Of a stretch of 64,000 nt of DNA, positions 31,461 to 41,800 are shown in pieces. Under the pieces are notes generated by a model. The model was not told where the DNA came from and did not search any database. It saw only the letters and a program-made list of their open reading frames with translations. The DNA comes from Azorinus chamasolen (Eukaryota; Mollusca; Bivalvia; Cardiida; Solecurtidae): positions 79,235,620 through 79,299,619 of the forward strand of contig OY755244.1 of assembly GCA_963576725.1 (NCBI GenBank), in the 5' to 3' direction. Within the stretch, counting starts at the first letter, position 1, and every line of letters begins with the position of its first letter. The position numbers and the translations under genes are program-made.

Positions 31461-32144
31461 ATTTTCTTTGTTTGGGTCTGCAATATTACTACAGATTTAC
31501 TACCAACAAGGGAGGCAATCCAATTGTTAAAAAAAAAGGGCAAAGGGAGATAACCTACCTTTAAATGTATGCTAAAAATAGACACAGCACATGTTTATAA
31601 ATAGCCACTTGTAAGTCAGCTTTGAAAAACTTGCTACCCCATCCAGTTTAGGAGAGGAAGATTTTCAAAGTTCACTATATGTTTCTTTTGAAAACTACCT
31701 ACCCCTGGGGCGGGGCCAATTTTGACCCCAGGGCCATAATTTATATAACTTTTGAAGAGGATCTAAACACAATGCTTTGTGCCAAATATGAAAGCTGAGA
31801 ACCTTCTAGTTTCAGAGGAGAAAAATTTCAAAGTTTTCGCTATATGTTTCTATTGAAAACTTGCTATACCCCTGGGGCGGGCCAATTTAGACCCAAGGGG
31901 CATAATTTATATAACTTTCGTAGAGGACCTACAGATGATTCTATGTACCAAAGATGGAAAGCTGAGAACCTTGTAGATTCAGAGGAGAAGATTTTTAAAG
32001 GTTGAAATTGTTGACGCCCGACGACGGACATCAGGAGATCACAAAAGCTCACCCTGAGCACAAAAGTGCTCTGGTGAGCTAAAAAAGATGATGAAATCCG
32101 GTAGAAAATCAAATGAAGAGACTAAAGTAAGTGAAATATCAAAT

Positions 32145-32340
32145 GTTCCAGTCAACGTCATCTGCCAATTTGCGGTACCCGTTTTCAACAGGTAAACATT
32201 GTCTTTGGAACTAAAGTTAAAGCTTATAAATGTAAAAAATACTTAAGATAGACTCAACGGTTATTCAAACATGGAGTTTGTAAAAATGATGAAACAAGTG
32301 AATGAATTTGCTCTAAATCAGGTAAGAAAGTAGGTCAAGA
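32145..32340. repeat. dispersed repeat P, copy 2
   Basis: CAACGTCATCTGCCAATTTG, GTAAACATTGTCTTTGGAAC and the following block resemble 30300-30470 and 57280-57440. Divergence is considerable. Confidence 0.4.
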
Positions 32341-32660
32341 AACAGAAATGAGTGAAAAGCACACCAGGAAAAATATCCAAATCACTCAAAATTTGTCAAT
32401 ACGAATCACTAACCAGCTTATGAATGAACATTTAGCCTAACTGGCGTGATAAACTGTGAGCATGGAAGGTGTTGTTGATTGTTGGCAGGTCAGTATAATG
32501 TTTCAGTCATAGCATCTTATGTAACTTTTGAATTGCAGGTTGACAAAACAACTGAAATCAAGGTGTTCTGGGCTGTGTCGTTGGCACTAGGATCTGATTG
32601 AAAACAAAAAGCTCCAGCTGAATGTCAGTGAGTTTGATAGTGACACATTTAAATTCGAAA

Positions 32661-32745
32661 TTAACCCTTTCCCTCATATAAGTACCTTTTCATGCATTTG
32701 CAAACAGAGTAGACCCAGAGTAGACCCATATCAGATGGCTTTTAA
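32661..32745. mobile_element. family B MITE, 5' fragment
   Basis: TTAA, CCCTTTCCCTCATATAAGTAC and GTAGACCCAGAGTAGACCC, a short internal duplication of the first arm; then truncated. Bases 32341-32660 hold nothing recognised. Confidence 0.55.
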
Positions 32746-32849
32746 AAATGGATTAAAAGCAATAAAAAAAATTACTGACTTCAGAAATTTTCTTGTCAAG
32801 TATATACATTTAATACATATTTATACTACTGCATGACCATGTCTTTATT

Positions 32850-33052
32850 TTAACCCTTCGCTTGCTGGATTTTAAAATACATTTCTCCCTCTTTACCCAT
32901 GCCCTGTTGTATAATTACATATATCTTCACTGTGTACAAGTATTTCGCTCTGCAATCACTGCAGTGGAGTGCACTGGTTGCATAATCAACATGTAAATAG
33001 TGCAGACCCAGATGAGACAGCTCTTGCAGGAGCTGTCTCATCTCGGTATTTT
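32850..33052. mobile_element. TTAA hairpin MITE, family G, right end lost
   Basis: TTAA, CCCTTCGCTTGCTGGATTTT...GTGCAGACCCAGATGAGACAG, then CTCTTGCAGGAGCTGTCTC. The element stops in the second arm. Confidence 0.65.
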
Positions 33053-33217
33053 GGACGAAAATCATACCTCAAAGAAATCAAATCATAAGAAACGTCCTAA
33101 CTAAATCAGTTTTAACGTCTGTATACTCTGCCGGGATATTGTTTAGAACGAAGGTAGCTCGATATCACCATTTAGAGTGCACAAATGTGAACTAGACGGC
33201 AACCATTACAAAATAAT

Positions 33218-34620
33218 CATAGGGGTCTGTACCACTTCATGGGAGTTTATAAATACTATATAATAACAAGAGTTCCAACTGGAAGAACGGACATCCGTGT
33301 ACCACAAGTACAAATATCAATGTAACTCTTACTATTTCAACGATAATTTCATTATTCTTTCGGCATTTGAAAGCCAATATATTTTACTATTAAATAAATA
33401 TAATCTTCTGACAGTAAATTAAGCACAATTATCAATCCAAAAATGATTTTCACTAAATTTCACATGTTTTCTGGGTCATGGACATACATTCAATCACCCC
33501 AGTCTTAATATATCACAGCAATTACATGTACCTGGTGATTTGCTGTTCAAAAGATGGGGAGGTTCAATAAAACAACTCAATTCTATCACTAATCTCCATT
33601 TCTTTTGTCCTCTAAACAAAGACGTCACATCACCTATGATAACAGAGTCTTTGCTCTAAATAAGCAAGCAACAGCAGCCTTTCTGTCTGTTGTTATGTTT
33701 CTATTAGGATGGTGTCATTTTGGAAGAAATATGGGAACACATCTAGTTTAGCGGACCCCAATTTTTTACTGCAAAATATAATACAATTATGTTAGTTGCG
33801 GTAAACATACGATGACGTAACCAATGACGTCAGAATATTTGTAAATGGCAGGATGTTGCCGTTTCTTCAAATAATTATAACCGCCAGTTATTGCACAAGA
33901 GTCGCCGCAGTGACCCTAGGTAAAACATAGAGCAATGAAACAAAATGGCGTAGCGTTTAGCAACATTATTGGCTCAAAAAGGCTCGCGCTGTGCTTTGTT
34001 ATAATTCGTGATTTCAGGGTCCGCTATACTAGATTCTTCCCGAAATATGAATGGGGCCATTTCAATGGATGAGTGAAGGAAAATTTGGGAAATCCGTGAC
34101 GTCACATACAATAGCTCCTTCCTCAACGATTGAAGCTAACTGACAAATTTCTCAGGTTTTACATCATTGTTTGACGCTGGGGACAAAAACTATGGAGATT
34201 GGTGATGGGGACTAAAACGATGGAGATTGGGGATAGAATCTAGTTGTATTATTGAATCACGCCATCTTTTAAACTGCATATGGTCAGGTTATTGCTGTGA
34301 CTTTAGGGTGAGACAGGGTTGAACCAATGTATATCAATGACCCAGAAAACACATCAATTTTGAGAAAATCATTGTCGAATTTATGATAATTTATTGTATC
34401 TGATAGTCACGACTCAGAAGGTTATACTTACTTGGTAGTGAACTATCTTGGCTTTCAGTAGCCGAAAGAATTACGAAATGATCATATAAATTGTGAGAGT
34501 TACAGACTTGTTTGCACTTGAAGTACATGGGTGTCTGTTCTGTCAGTTAGAACTCTTGTTTATCGTATAGTATATATAGACTCCCATGAAGACGGTGAAA
34601 CCATGCTACAGATCCCTATG
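33218..34620. mobile_element. 1.4-kb foldback element with ~450-bp inverted arms
   Basis: The left end CATAGGGGTCTGTA and right end TACAGATCCCTATG are inverted. Correspondence continues inward through AACAAGAGTTC (right arm as complement also AACAAGAGTTC), TTTTCTGGGTCAT, AATCTCCAT, and up to GTTTAGCGGACCC. The loop of about 250 bp around 33800-34020 shows no gene. Several CRE-like GACGTCA sites lie near the loop. It could be a large MITE or two head-to-head copies of an AACAAG-type element. Confidence 0.75.
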
Positions 34621-34634
34621 CGCAAAATTAGGTT

Positions 34635-35750
34635 TACGGACATTTGCCCCCCGGACCTTTGCCCCCCTATTTGGGCATGGGCGGACATTTGCCCCCTGGT
34701 GTTTTAGCTTGGGCCGACATTTGCCCCCCTGACATATGCCCCCCTGTTTGACTTGGGCGGACATTTGCCCCCCTAGTGGTTTAGCTTGGGCGGACATTTG
34801 CCCCCCTGTTAATTTTCTCGAGGACGGACCTTTGGTCATTTTTTGCATCATCAGCATCCCTAAAACATTTTACAGGAAGTTGGGCATTTAAAATAACAAA
34901 GTGTTTATATATAAAAATTACCTTCAAATAGCAACTAATCATGCATGGGGTTTCCCAAGCTTTTACAAACGAGTTTAATTGAGGCCTCTATTTACCTTTT
35001 TTGCAATGATTTGATGCGTATAAATATCCTCAGTATTTAATTCGGCAGCCATTTGCAAAAACTGTAAACACAGAGGTTATATATATGCAGAAAAGGGTGT
35101 GTTCCAAATCAAATGATTCTGCGACATCAAATGTGACCTTTCATTTTCTGAAAACGGTGACCTTTCATTTTCTGAAAACACTGACAGCCATATTTATTGT
35201 TTTAACACACAAAGGTGTATGCAGCAGAACGTGACCTTTCACTTATTGTCATTATGTTGTTATGTGTTAAAAACACAGCAAGTGTTAATTGGATTAGGGG
35301 TTTGACTAGCCTAAAGGCAGTGGAAAATTCTACACTTACACAATTCATTTACTGTCAAGTGTTGGCTTAGCTTTTATGATAAACAAGATCTGGATCTGAA
35401 GGTGATAAGTATACATCTATTTGTTATTTAAATACAAAATTACTGATTTAACAACAAAAAAGTAATTTACTTAACTTAGATCTAAGCAATTATTTAAAAT
35501 AGCTACATTTCTGTATTAGAGCAATTTCTAATGAACCTGAATGGAAGTCTCTGGGTTTTCTGAGATCGAGTAACACAATACATGTGGTGGCAAGACCCAG
35601 GGGGGGGGGGGGGGGGCAAATGTCCGCCCAAGCTAAACCACTAGGGGGGGGCAAATGTCCGCCCAAGTCAAACAGGGGGGGGGGGCACATGTCAGGGGGG
35701 CAAATGTCCGCCCAAGCTAAAACACCAGGGGGCAAATGTCCGCCCATGTC
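34635..35750. mobile_element. element bounded by inverted GGCAAATGTCCGCCC arrays
   Basis: The left array (34676-34845) holds CATGGGCGGACATTTGCC, then GACATTTGCCCCCC repeated, with spacers GTTTTAGCTTGGG and TGTTTGACTTGGG. The right array (about 35590-35748) is its inverse with the spacers in matching order. The 740 bp between them has no gene, only two copies of GTGACCTTTCATTTTCTG. G runs of up to about 18 lie in the right array. Confidence 0.75.
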
Positions 35751-35845
35751 CCGTTTAGCATGGCGATAACATTTTGATGTTAAGCAGGGAAAGGGTTAAA
35801 TATACATTGTAACAGTAAAAAAACAAATCGAACACCTCCAGAGGT

Positions 35846-36100
35846 CTAATACTGTAGACTATGTATATATTCAACTGATTTACAATTATGCAAGCAGCGC
35901 TGAATTAGACCCTTGCAGCGGGTCGAATTCTCGGCATTCCATGTAAAAATCGCATCCTTCCAGTAGTTGGACTTCTCCTTCTTGTCATCATTTCGTTTGG
36001 GGTAAAAGTAGTAACCATCATCTTCGTTGTCTTTATGCTGTTTGACAAATTCGGTCGATTTTGTATCATTTACCCTTGGATTCTGCTTGTCGTCAGCCAT
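35846..36100 (-). CDS. unidentified 84-residue frame, possible first exon
   Basis: Starts at MADDKQNPRVNDTKSTEFVK and is acidic/lysine-rich and hydrophilic up to about residue 64 (YYFYPKRNDDKKEKSNYWKD, then IFTWNAENSTRCKG). The amino-acid content looks protein-like rather than repeat-derived. A weak donor, AAGG|GTCTAA, at 35910-35909 would end the exon after about 63 codons. Beyond it the frame reaches a stop at 35846. No transmembrane segment is seen and I recognise no family. It could be a first exon whose partners lie at lower coordinates, a gene fragment, or chance. Confidence 0.35.
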   Translation of the reverse strand: MADDKQNPRVNDTKSTEFVKQHKDNEDDGYYFYPKRNDDKKEKSNYWKDAIFTWNAENSTRCKGLIQRCLHNCKSVEYIHSLQY

Positions 36101-36144
36101 GTTGTGTATTTCACGCAGACGCTTGATTATAGGTAATGTGTAAA

Positions 36145-37375
36145 TTCTGGGATCCGGGATCTGTCGGCTTTCACGATGTCGCAAGTCATGTGTCAAACCC
36201 CATCGACGGCAATATGAACTCTTTTGCTACCATAATGTACTTCACGTACGTAAGATTTGTTTTTAAATATGATCTCCCAAGTGCTGTCAAATCGCAATGC
36301 CGTCTCTTTGCAGATGAATGCATGTGTTATTTATAGGGTTATAAACCCTTCTGCTGACTTCCTTGCCTTATAAATTGATTTGAACAGTTTAGAAGCATGT
36401 GAGCAGAAATGGAAGATGTCCTTTAATATTGACAAGTGTCATGTAATGCACACCACAGGCGGTGCCAAGAAAGTCAAAAAGACACAGTACACGTAACACA
36501 CTCTACCTCTCCAGATAGTTCACATCTGTGTACTCTAAATGGAAATATCGAGCTACTTTCGGTTTTAACGCTATCCAGGAGACGGCATCTGTCACAAAAT
36601 TAGCATGCTGTCTTACGGGTCATTAGTGAGACTACCTCTCCAGACTATATTACCCAATCCACTTATATATAGGGATTGCAATATATAACTTCAGATCTTT
36701 CATGGAACGCTCATTTTAATAAGGTAACATCTAAAGCCAGTCAGACTTTGGGATTCCTTAAGCGTAACATTCACTCTGCCTCCAAAGAGACTAAAAAAAG
36801 CAGCATAGGCTTGCAATGCGTTGGTACGTCCTATTTTAGAATATCAATCCTCTACCTGGGACCCTTATCTGAAGAAAGATGTGGAAAGAATTGAATATGT
36901 CAACAACAAAAACCGTGCTGCTAGATTTGTTACAAATATTTACTCAAAAGCACTTGACCCTATGACTAACATCCTCTCTTCACTAAATTGGCCATCACTA
37001 GAAAGTAGGCGTATTACCAGCAGACGTGTCCTATTCTATAAAAGTGTTCACAACAATGTGGACCTAAGCATGGATCAATACTTACAGCCACAAAAAACAG
37101 ACAATCTAGGCATTATCACAACCAGGCATACCATCTTATTCAGCCCATAAATGACACCTACAAGTTCTCATATTTTCCACGTACCCTTGCCTGTGGAACA
37201 CTCTCCCACAAAATGTTGTCAGCTCCGACTCTGTCTTTGGATTTAAGTCGGCGCTGGCTGCAAGTGCTTGGACAACGTAACTTGAGTCTATTTTATTTTT
37301 AACATTACTAATACCTGTTTTCCTGCACCAAAACCATACTTGTACATATTGTAGACTATTAGGCATCTTTAGAAG
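36145..37375 (+). pseudogene. decayed non-LTR reverse transcriptase (LINE relic)
   Basis: Successive frames give YDLPSAVKSQCRLFADECMC (RT motif C, with FADE in place of F/YADD), then DLNSLEACEQKWKMSFNIDK. Next come LSWNAHFNKVTSKASQTLGF, an RPILEYQSSTWDPYLKK thumb block with VERIEYVNNKNRAARFV, and LWNTLPQNVV near the end. Stops and several frameshifts separate these blocks. The order is that of a CR1/L2/Jockey-type LINE from the RT palm to the C-terminus. The 5' part and 3' tail are not visible. Confidence 0.8.
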
Positions 37376-37410
37376 TCTTAAAGTGTTAGGTTTTGCACTA
37401 GTTCATCATC

Positions 37411-37590
37411 ATGGTCCCTGCTTATAAAGCTTTTAGTTGAGTCTGAGTTTCGTTCTCAAGCTTTGGATTGGTCAGATTTGAGTTCTCAAGCTTTTGATTG
37501 GTCAGATTTGAGCCAAAGGCTCAAATCTGACCAATCAAAACCTTGAGAACGAACTCAGACTCAACTAAAAGTTTTATAAGCATGGACCCA
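37411..37590. repeat. hairpin element E, copy 2
   Basis: ATGGTCCCTGCTTATAAAGC opens and GCATGGACCCATG closes a long foldback. The left arm contains a tandem duplication of about 31 bp (TCTCAAGC...GATTGGTCAGATTTGAG twice) that the right arm lacks. Confidence 0.8.
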
Positions 37591-37664
37591 TGTTGCTGTG
37601 GTTCTCCTAAGTGGATTGAGTAGCCTGATAGACCTAGCACTTCTATCACGTTTACTAACAGGAA

Positions 37665-37870
37665 AGGGTTAACCAACCCTTAGCACGTTTGTGGCAAATC
37701 TGTAGTGACATATCCAAATAGTTTGGATTGAAATGATATGCCGAGTGACTCCGATCTCATTAAGATTCAAACTGTTTGACACCCTGGTTATTTATTTATT
37801 TAAAATTAACTTTACTAATTTGGAGCAGCTGACAGGTTTTGCGAACTACGCCTTCTTACCGCGCGAATAG
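37665..37870. mobile_element. family F-like MITE remnant
   Basis: TTAA, then AACCCTTAGCACG; a degraded core, AATAGTTTGGATTGAAATG...ATTAAGATTCAAACTGTTTG. The right end is not identifiable. Confidence 0.45.
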
Positions 37871-38060
37871 ATTAGAAGTCACGAATATAGGATAAAGTGA
37901 CAAAATCCTACAAAATCCCATGACAGGTTGTGATTGAGACGAGTCCCTCTATAAAGCTGCTAATTAGACAGTCAGCAATTTGATGAATTAAATGTTTACG
38001 TTTCGTGTCATTTGTTTATTCCAAGTCCTAGAACCCCCACACACGTCAGGAATCTTCTTA

Positions 38061-38440
38061 GCCCTTTCCCTGTTGAATATTCATACAAGTAAGAAATACA
38101 TGGCTTCATGAATATTTTAACTGAATTTTATAATGGCAAATATACATAATGTTTTGGTATTGGTAGAAAATGTAGAGCCAGATCTATTTTTTCATAAGCA
38201 AACAGAGCAGACCCTGATCAGACGGTTCCTATGATGAACAGTCATGCTCAAAATACTTTAATAGCCATAATGAAATATGGAAAGTGGAACATTGTAGCCA
38301 GTTTATCAATTAAAGAAACAAATCTATCAAATGCCATTGGCAAACAGAGCAGACCCTGATCAGTCAGCTCCTATAGGAGCTGTCTGATCTGGGTCTACTT
38401 TATTTGCAAATGCGTGAAAAGGCGTTTATATGAAGGAAGG
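38061..38440. mobile_element. chimera of family C and family B MITEs
   Basis: The C start (CCCTTTCCCTGTTGAATATTC...GCAGACCCTGATCAGACGG) passes directly into a B interior (AATAGCCATAATGAAATATGG...) with its own palindrome (38346-38405) and end GAAGGAAGGG. Either a B copy lies inside a truncated C, or recombination occurred in the shared core. Confidence 0.55.
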
Positions 38441-38479
38441 GTAACTGTCTATGCATATTTAGTGCCGTAAAACCAAGTA

Positions 38480-38662
38480 GCTATTTTAGACCCAACCTTT
38501 TAGAAATAATCTATCGAAAAGGAGCATTAACTATAGAAAAGGAGACTTTTAGAATTGTATAGCTTTGAAGCAAACCTATGTAGCAAATGCTCTATTTATC
38601 ACAATGGTTTCAAAATGTGACCTTTACAGAGGTGCCGAAAGGAGTCACTAGGAGGGAATGTT
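38480..38662. mobile_element. degenerate family A MITE
   Basis: TAGCTATTTTAGACCCAACC, GGAGCATTAACTATAGAAAAGG, then only the second core arm, CAAATGCTCTATTTATCAC. The ends have decayed. Confidence 0.55.
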
Positions 38663-38819
38663 ATCCCACGGTTCAAAAATAATGTCTGCTCGAATCTGGT
38701 GCAATTATGTTTTACTTCCAATCCAATTAAACTTGTAAGAAACTTTTGACCGAGAGTCAAACAGCTAGGATCCTGGCGAGACACGATATGGGGAAGTAGC
38801 CCTGTCTCTTTTAACGAGC

Positions 38820-39154
38820 AGCACATGACCTTTGACCTAATGACCTCAACAACAATAGGTGTCATCTAGTGGTCATGACTAATCACCACACCTAGCCAAA
38901 CCCTTGAGCAGTTATTGATCGTAAACCATTACACCATTTAAGGTCATGGTGACCTTGACCTTTGACCTAAAGAACAATAGGGGTCATCTGGTGGTCATGA
39001 CCAGCCACCACAGCAAGTTTGAAGATCCTACGCAAAGCGGTTTATCAGTTATGGATTGGAATCCGTATGATCTACCGACCGACTGACAGACAGACAGCCA
39101 AACCGACCAACATTTGCAAAGCAATATACCCCCATTTTTTCAAAAGGGGGGTAT
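38820..39154 (+). mobile_element. family I element, 5'-truncated
   Basis: Two to three 145-type units (GACCTTTGACCTAATGACC, AGGTCATGGTGACCTTGACC), a CCGACCGACTGACAGACAG tract and the 3' hairpin TATACCCCCATTTTTTCAAA...GGGGGGTATA. Confidence 0.65.
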
Positions 39155-40393
39155 AATAACATAAAACAAGAGGGCCATGAGGCCCTGAAGTGCTCACCTT
39201 AGATAACCCCAGGGGCTGGGCCATTTTTGACCACAAAGAATTATGTGGACAACCTCGGTAGAGAACCACAAGGCAAAGCAGTATGCCATTAATTAAAGGT
39301 CTAAGCCTTATGGTTTCAGAGAAAAATAACATTTCATATTTTTCCCATGAAAAACTGATAAGCCCTGAGGCAGGGCCAAGTTTCGCCCAGTGGTCAGGGT
39401 TGTAAGTTAAACATTCTTGGCAGAGGACCACAAGCCACAGCTACATATTTATAGAGGACCATTAGATCATGTTAGTCACACCAAATATCAATGGTCTAGG
39501 CCTTACAGTTTGAGTAGATTTTTAAAGATTTTCCAATGAAAAACTGATAAGCCCTTGGGCGGGGCCATTTTTGGCCTGGGGGTTATAATTTGAACAATAT
39601 TTGTAGAGGACCATAAGATCATGCTACATACCAAATATCAAAGGTCTAGGCCTTACAATTTCAGAGAAGATTTTTAAAGATTTTCCTATGAAAAACTGAT
39701 AAGCCCTTGGGCGGGGCCATTTTTGGCCCAGGGGTCATAATTTGAACAATATATGTAGAGGACCATAAGATAATGCTTCATACCAAATATCAAAGGTCTA
39801 GGCCTTACAGTTTCAGAGAAGAAGATTTTTAAAGATTTTCCTATGAAAAACTGATAAGCCCTTGGGCGGGCCATTTTTGGCCCGGGGGTCATAATTTGAA
39901 CAGTTTTTTGAAGAGGACCATAAGATCATGCTACATACCAAATATCAAAGGTCTAGGCCTAACAGTTTCAGAGAAGAAGATTTTTTAAAGATTTTCCTAT
40001 GAACAAGAGGGCCATTGGCCCTATATCGCTCACCTGAGTTACAGTAATACATGTATATTGACATGTTAATTTTTCAGTGGAAAACAATCTAGCAGATGAA
40101 ATAAGCTTAGTGCACTGCTTTCACCCTTTCACTGCTGAATAAACTTGAACTGGATTCAGAACTAATACCAAGTGACTGGTTGACCAAGATCTAAACTGTT
40201 TACAACTTGTGCCATTTTTGCCTTAGCTCAAAATGCCTAAAACTGGTCTTTGAGAAATTCAAATGACTTCAATAAAGCTATGCAATTAATGCAATTATAC
40301 CTTGACCCAGGTATGTAGGCAAATAAAGTGCTAGGCAGTACATAATGCCAGTTTTTGTGTGAAATGACCAATAAGAATATCTTTAAAAATCGT

Positions 40394-40789
40394 TTAACCC
40401 TTTCCCTCATATAAAGCTGTTTTCATGCATTAGCAAACAGAGTAGACTCAGATCAGACGACTCCTACGGAAGCTGTCTGATCTGGGTCTTCTCTGTTTCT
40501 TTTGACACAATATAGATCGGATTCTACAGTTTTTGTCAAAGCAAAAACTTCTCTTCAGAGAAATAATGTGTTTTACACATTAAAAATAAGAGTAGACTAG
40601 ATCAGAAGGCTGCTATAGAAGCTGTCTGATCAGGGTCTGCTCTGTTTACATTTGACAAGATATAGATTTGATTTTACAGTTTTTTTCAAAGCTAAAACTT
40701 CTATTTATGGCAATAACAATTTTTTAAGCATTAGCAAACAAGAGTAGTCCCAGATCAATTTTTGTCAAAGCAAATAGGTTAAGGGTTAA
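40394..40789. mobile_element. family B MITE with expanded core
   Basis: TTAA on both sides, CCCTTTCCCTCATATAAAGC start. The hairpin core and following TTTTGTCAAAGCAAAACTTC block occur two to three times in series, so the element is about 390 bp instead of 240. Confidence 0.65.
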
Positions 40790-41321
40790 TAGGTGTTTAG
40801 AAATAATTCTAGATCTAGGTGTGAATATCTCATGATAATTCAATTAAATGGGTCATTAGTATTTTTAACAATTGAAATTGAGAAGAGTTACGTCTACTGT
40901 TATAATTAAGTTATATTTACTCAGTTATTTCATTAATATCATACAAAATTCAGACATTTTAGGACTTTTTAATGTGTTGTCATCAAATTTTATATAAAAA
41001 TGTTATATTTAAGATGCTTTTTTGGGCAGCAGTAGTAATTTTAACACCTATCATTGTTAGGGGGGCAAATGCATTATCATGTTTTCTTAAGAATTACCAT
41101 GACTTATATCAGTTGGGCCATTGCATAATCATGTTTTCACAGTTTTCTTAAACATTACCATGACTTACATCAGTTGGGTTTGGACCCAGATCAAAAGTCT
41201 AGATGGTGATCATTTTCCTTGATTGGCTGAATTGTTACTTTCCAATATCTCTCACATCTAATTTGAGAGACATTGGAAGACACCATGTAACATCTAGCTA
41301 TCACTAACACTACACACTGGG

Positions 41322-41543
41322 GTTAATGGGTCAAAATGCCTTTAATGTTTCGTCTGCAACAAAAAGTTATTGTCATCTGCTTCAATTCTTAAATTAAACT
41401 TACTTTCTTTTTATTGCAAAAATATGGTTAAGATGACAAACAGTTTGGATCCTGATGAGACGCTGCAGTATGCGGCCTCTCATCTGGATCCAAACTGTTT
41501 GCATAGGTAATCACAGTTTCACCACTAGCATGCAAAGAGTTAA
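41322..41543. mobile_element. TTAA hairpin MITE, family F, reverse
   Basis: TTAA on both sides. Core: AACAGTTTGGATCCTGATGA with complement CATCTGGATCCAAACTG; end GCATGCAAAGAG. The arms again differ as CCTGATG against CCAGATG. Confidence 0.7.
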
Positions 41544-41619
41544 GAGTCATGCATTGACCTGGAGAGATTTTACTGCCCAGTGCTGTAACCTTTGAACTGA
41601 AGGATCTGGAGTTGTTCAT

Positions 41620-41800
41620 TTAACCCTTAATTTCCCTCATATAAACTTGTTTTCATGCATCTGCAAACAGAGTAGACCCAGATAAGGTGGCTCCTGTAGG
41701 ATCAGTGTCTGCTATTTGCTAATGGAATTTGACAGATCTGTTTCTATGCCTTCTAAAACAGCTACACTGATTCACCTTCAACATTTTATCATAAATAGAT
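41620..41800. mobile_element. family B MITE, right end lost
   Basis: TTAA, CCCTTAATTTCCCTCATATA, then AGTAGACCCAGATAAGGTGG; the second arm is shortened to GGATCAGTGTCTGC. Confidence 0.55.

Larger units (their letters stand above)
30473..32080 (+). mobile_element. family H element broken by several MITEs
   Basis: The start AACAAGAGGGCCTGAAAGGCCCT is followed by about one unit. MITEs then intervene, and the array resumes at about 31630 with CCCCTGGGGCGGGGCCAATT units and ends AGCTCACC...GGTGAGCT at 32080. Treating both parts as one element is an inference. Confidence 0.5.

Noticed and set aside
34606..34857. Minus-strand frame rich in Gly/Lys/Gln repeats over the G/C array, and matching frames at 35490-35769
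   Set aside because: Translation of the CAAATGTCCGCCC repeats; the inverse array gives the same peptides on the other strand.
38061..38440. Considered as a separate new MITE family
   Set aside because: Explained as C and B sequences joined within their shared core.
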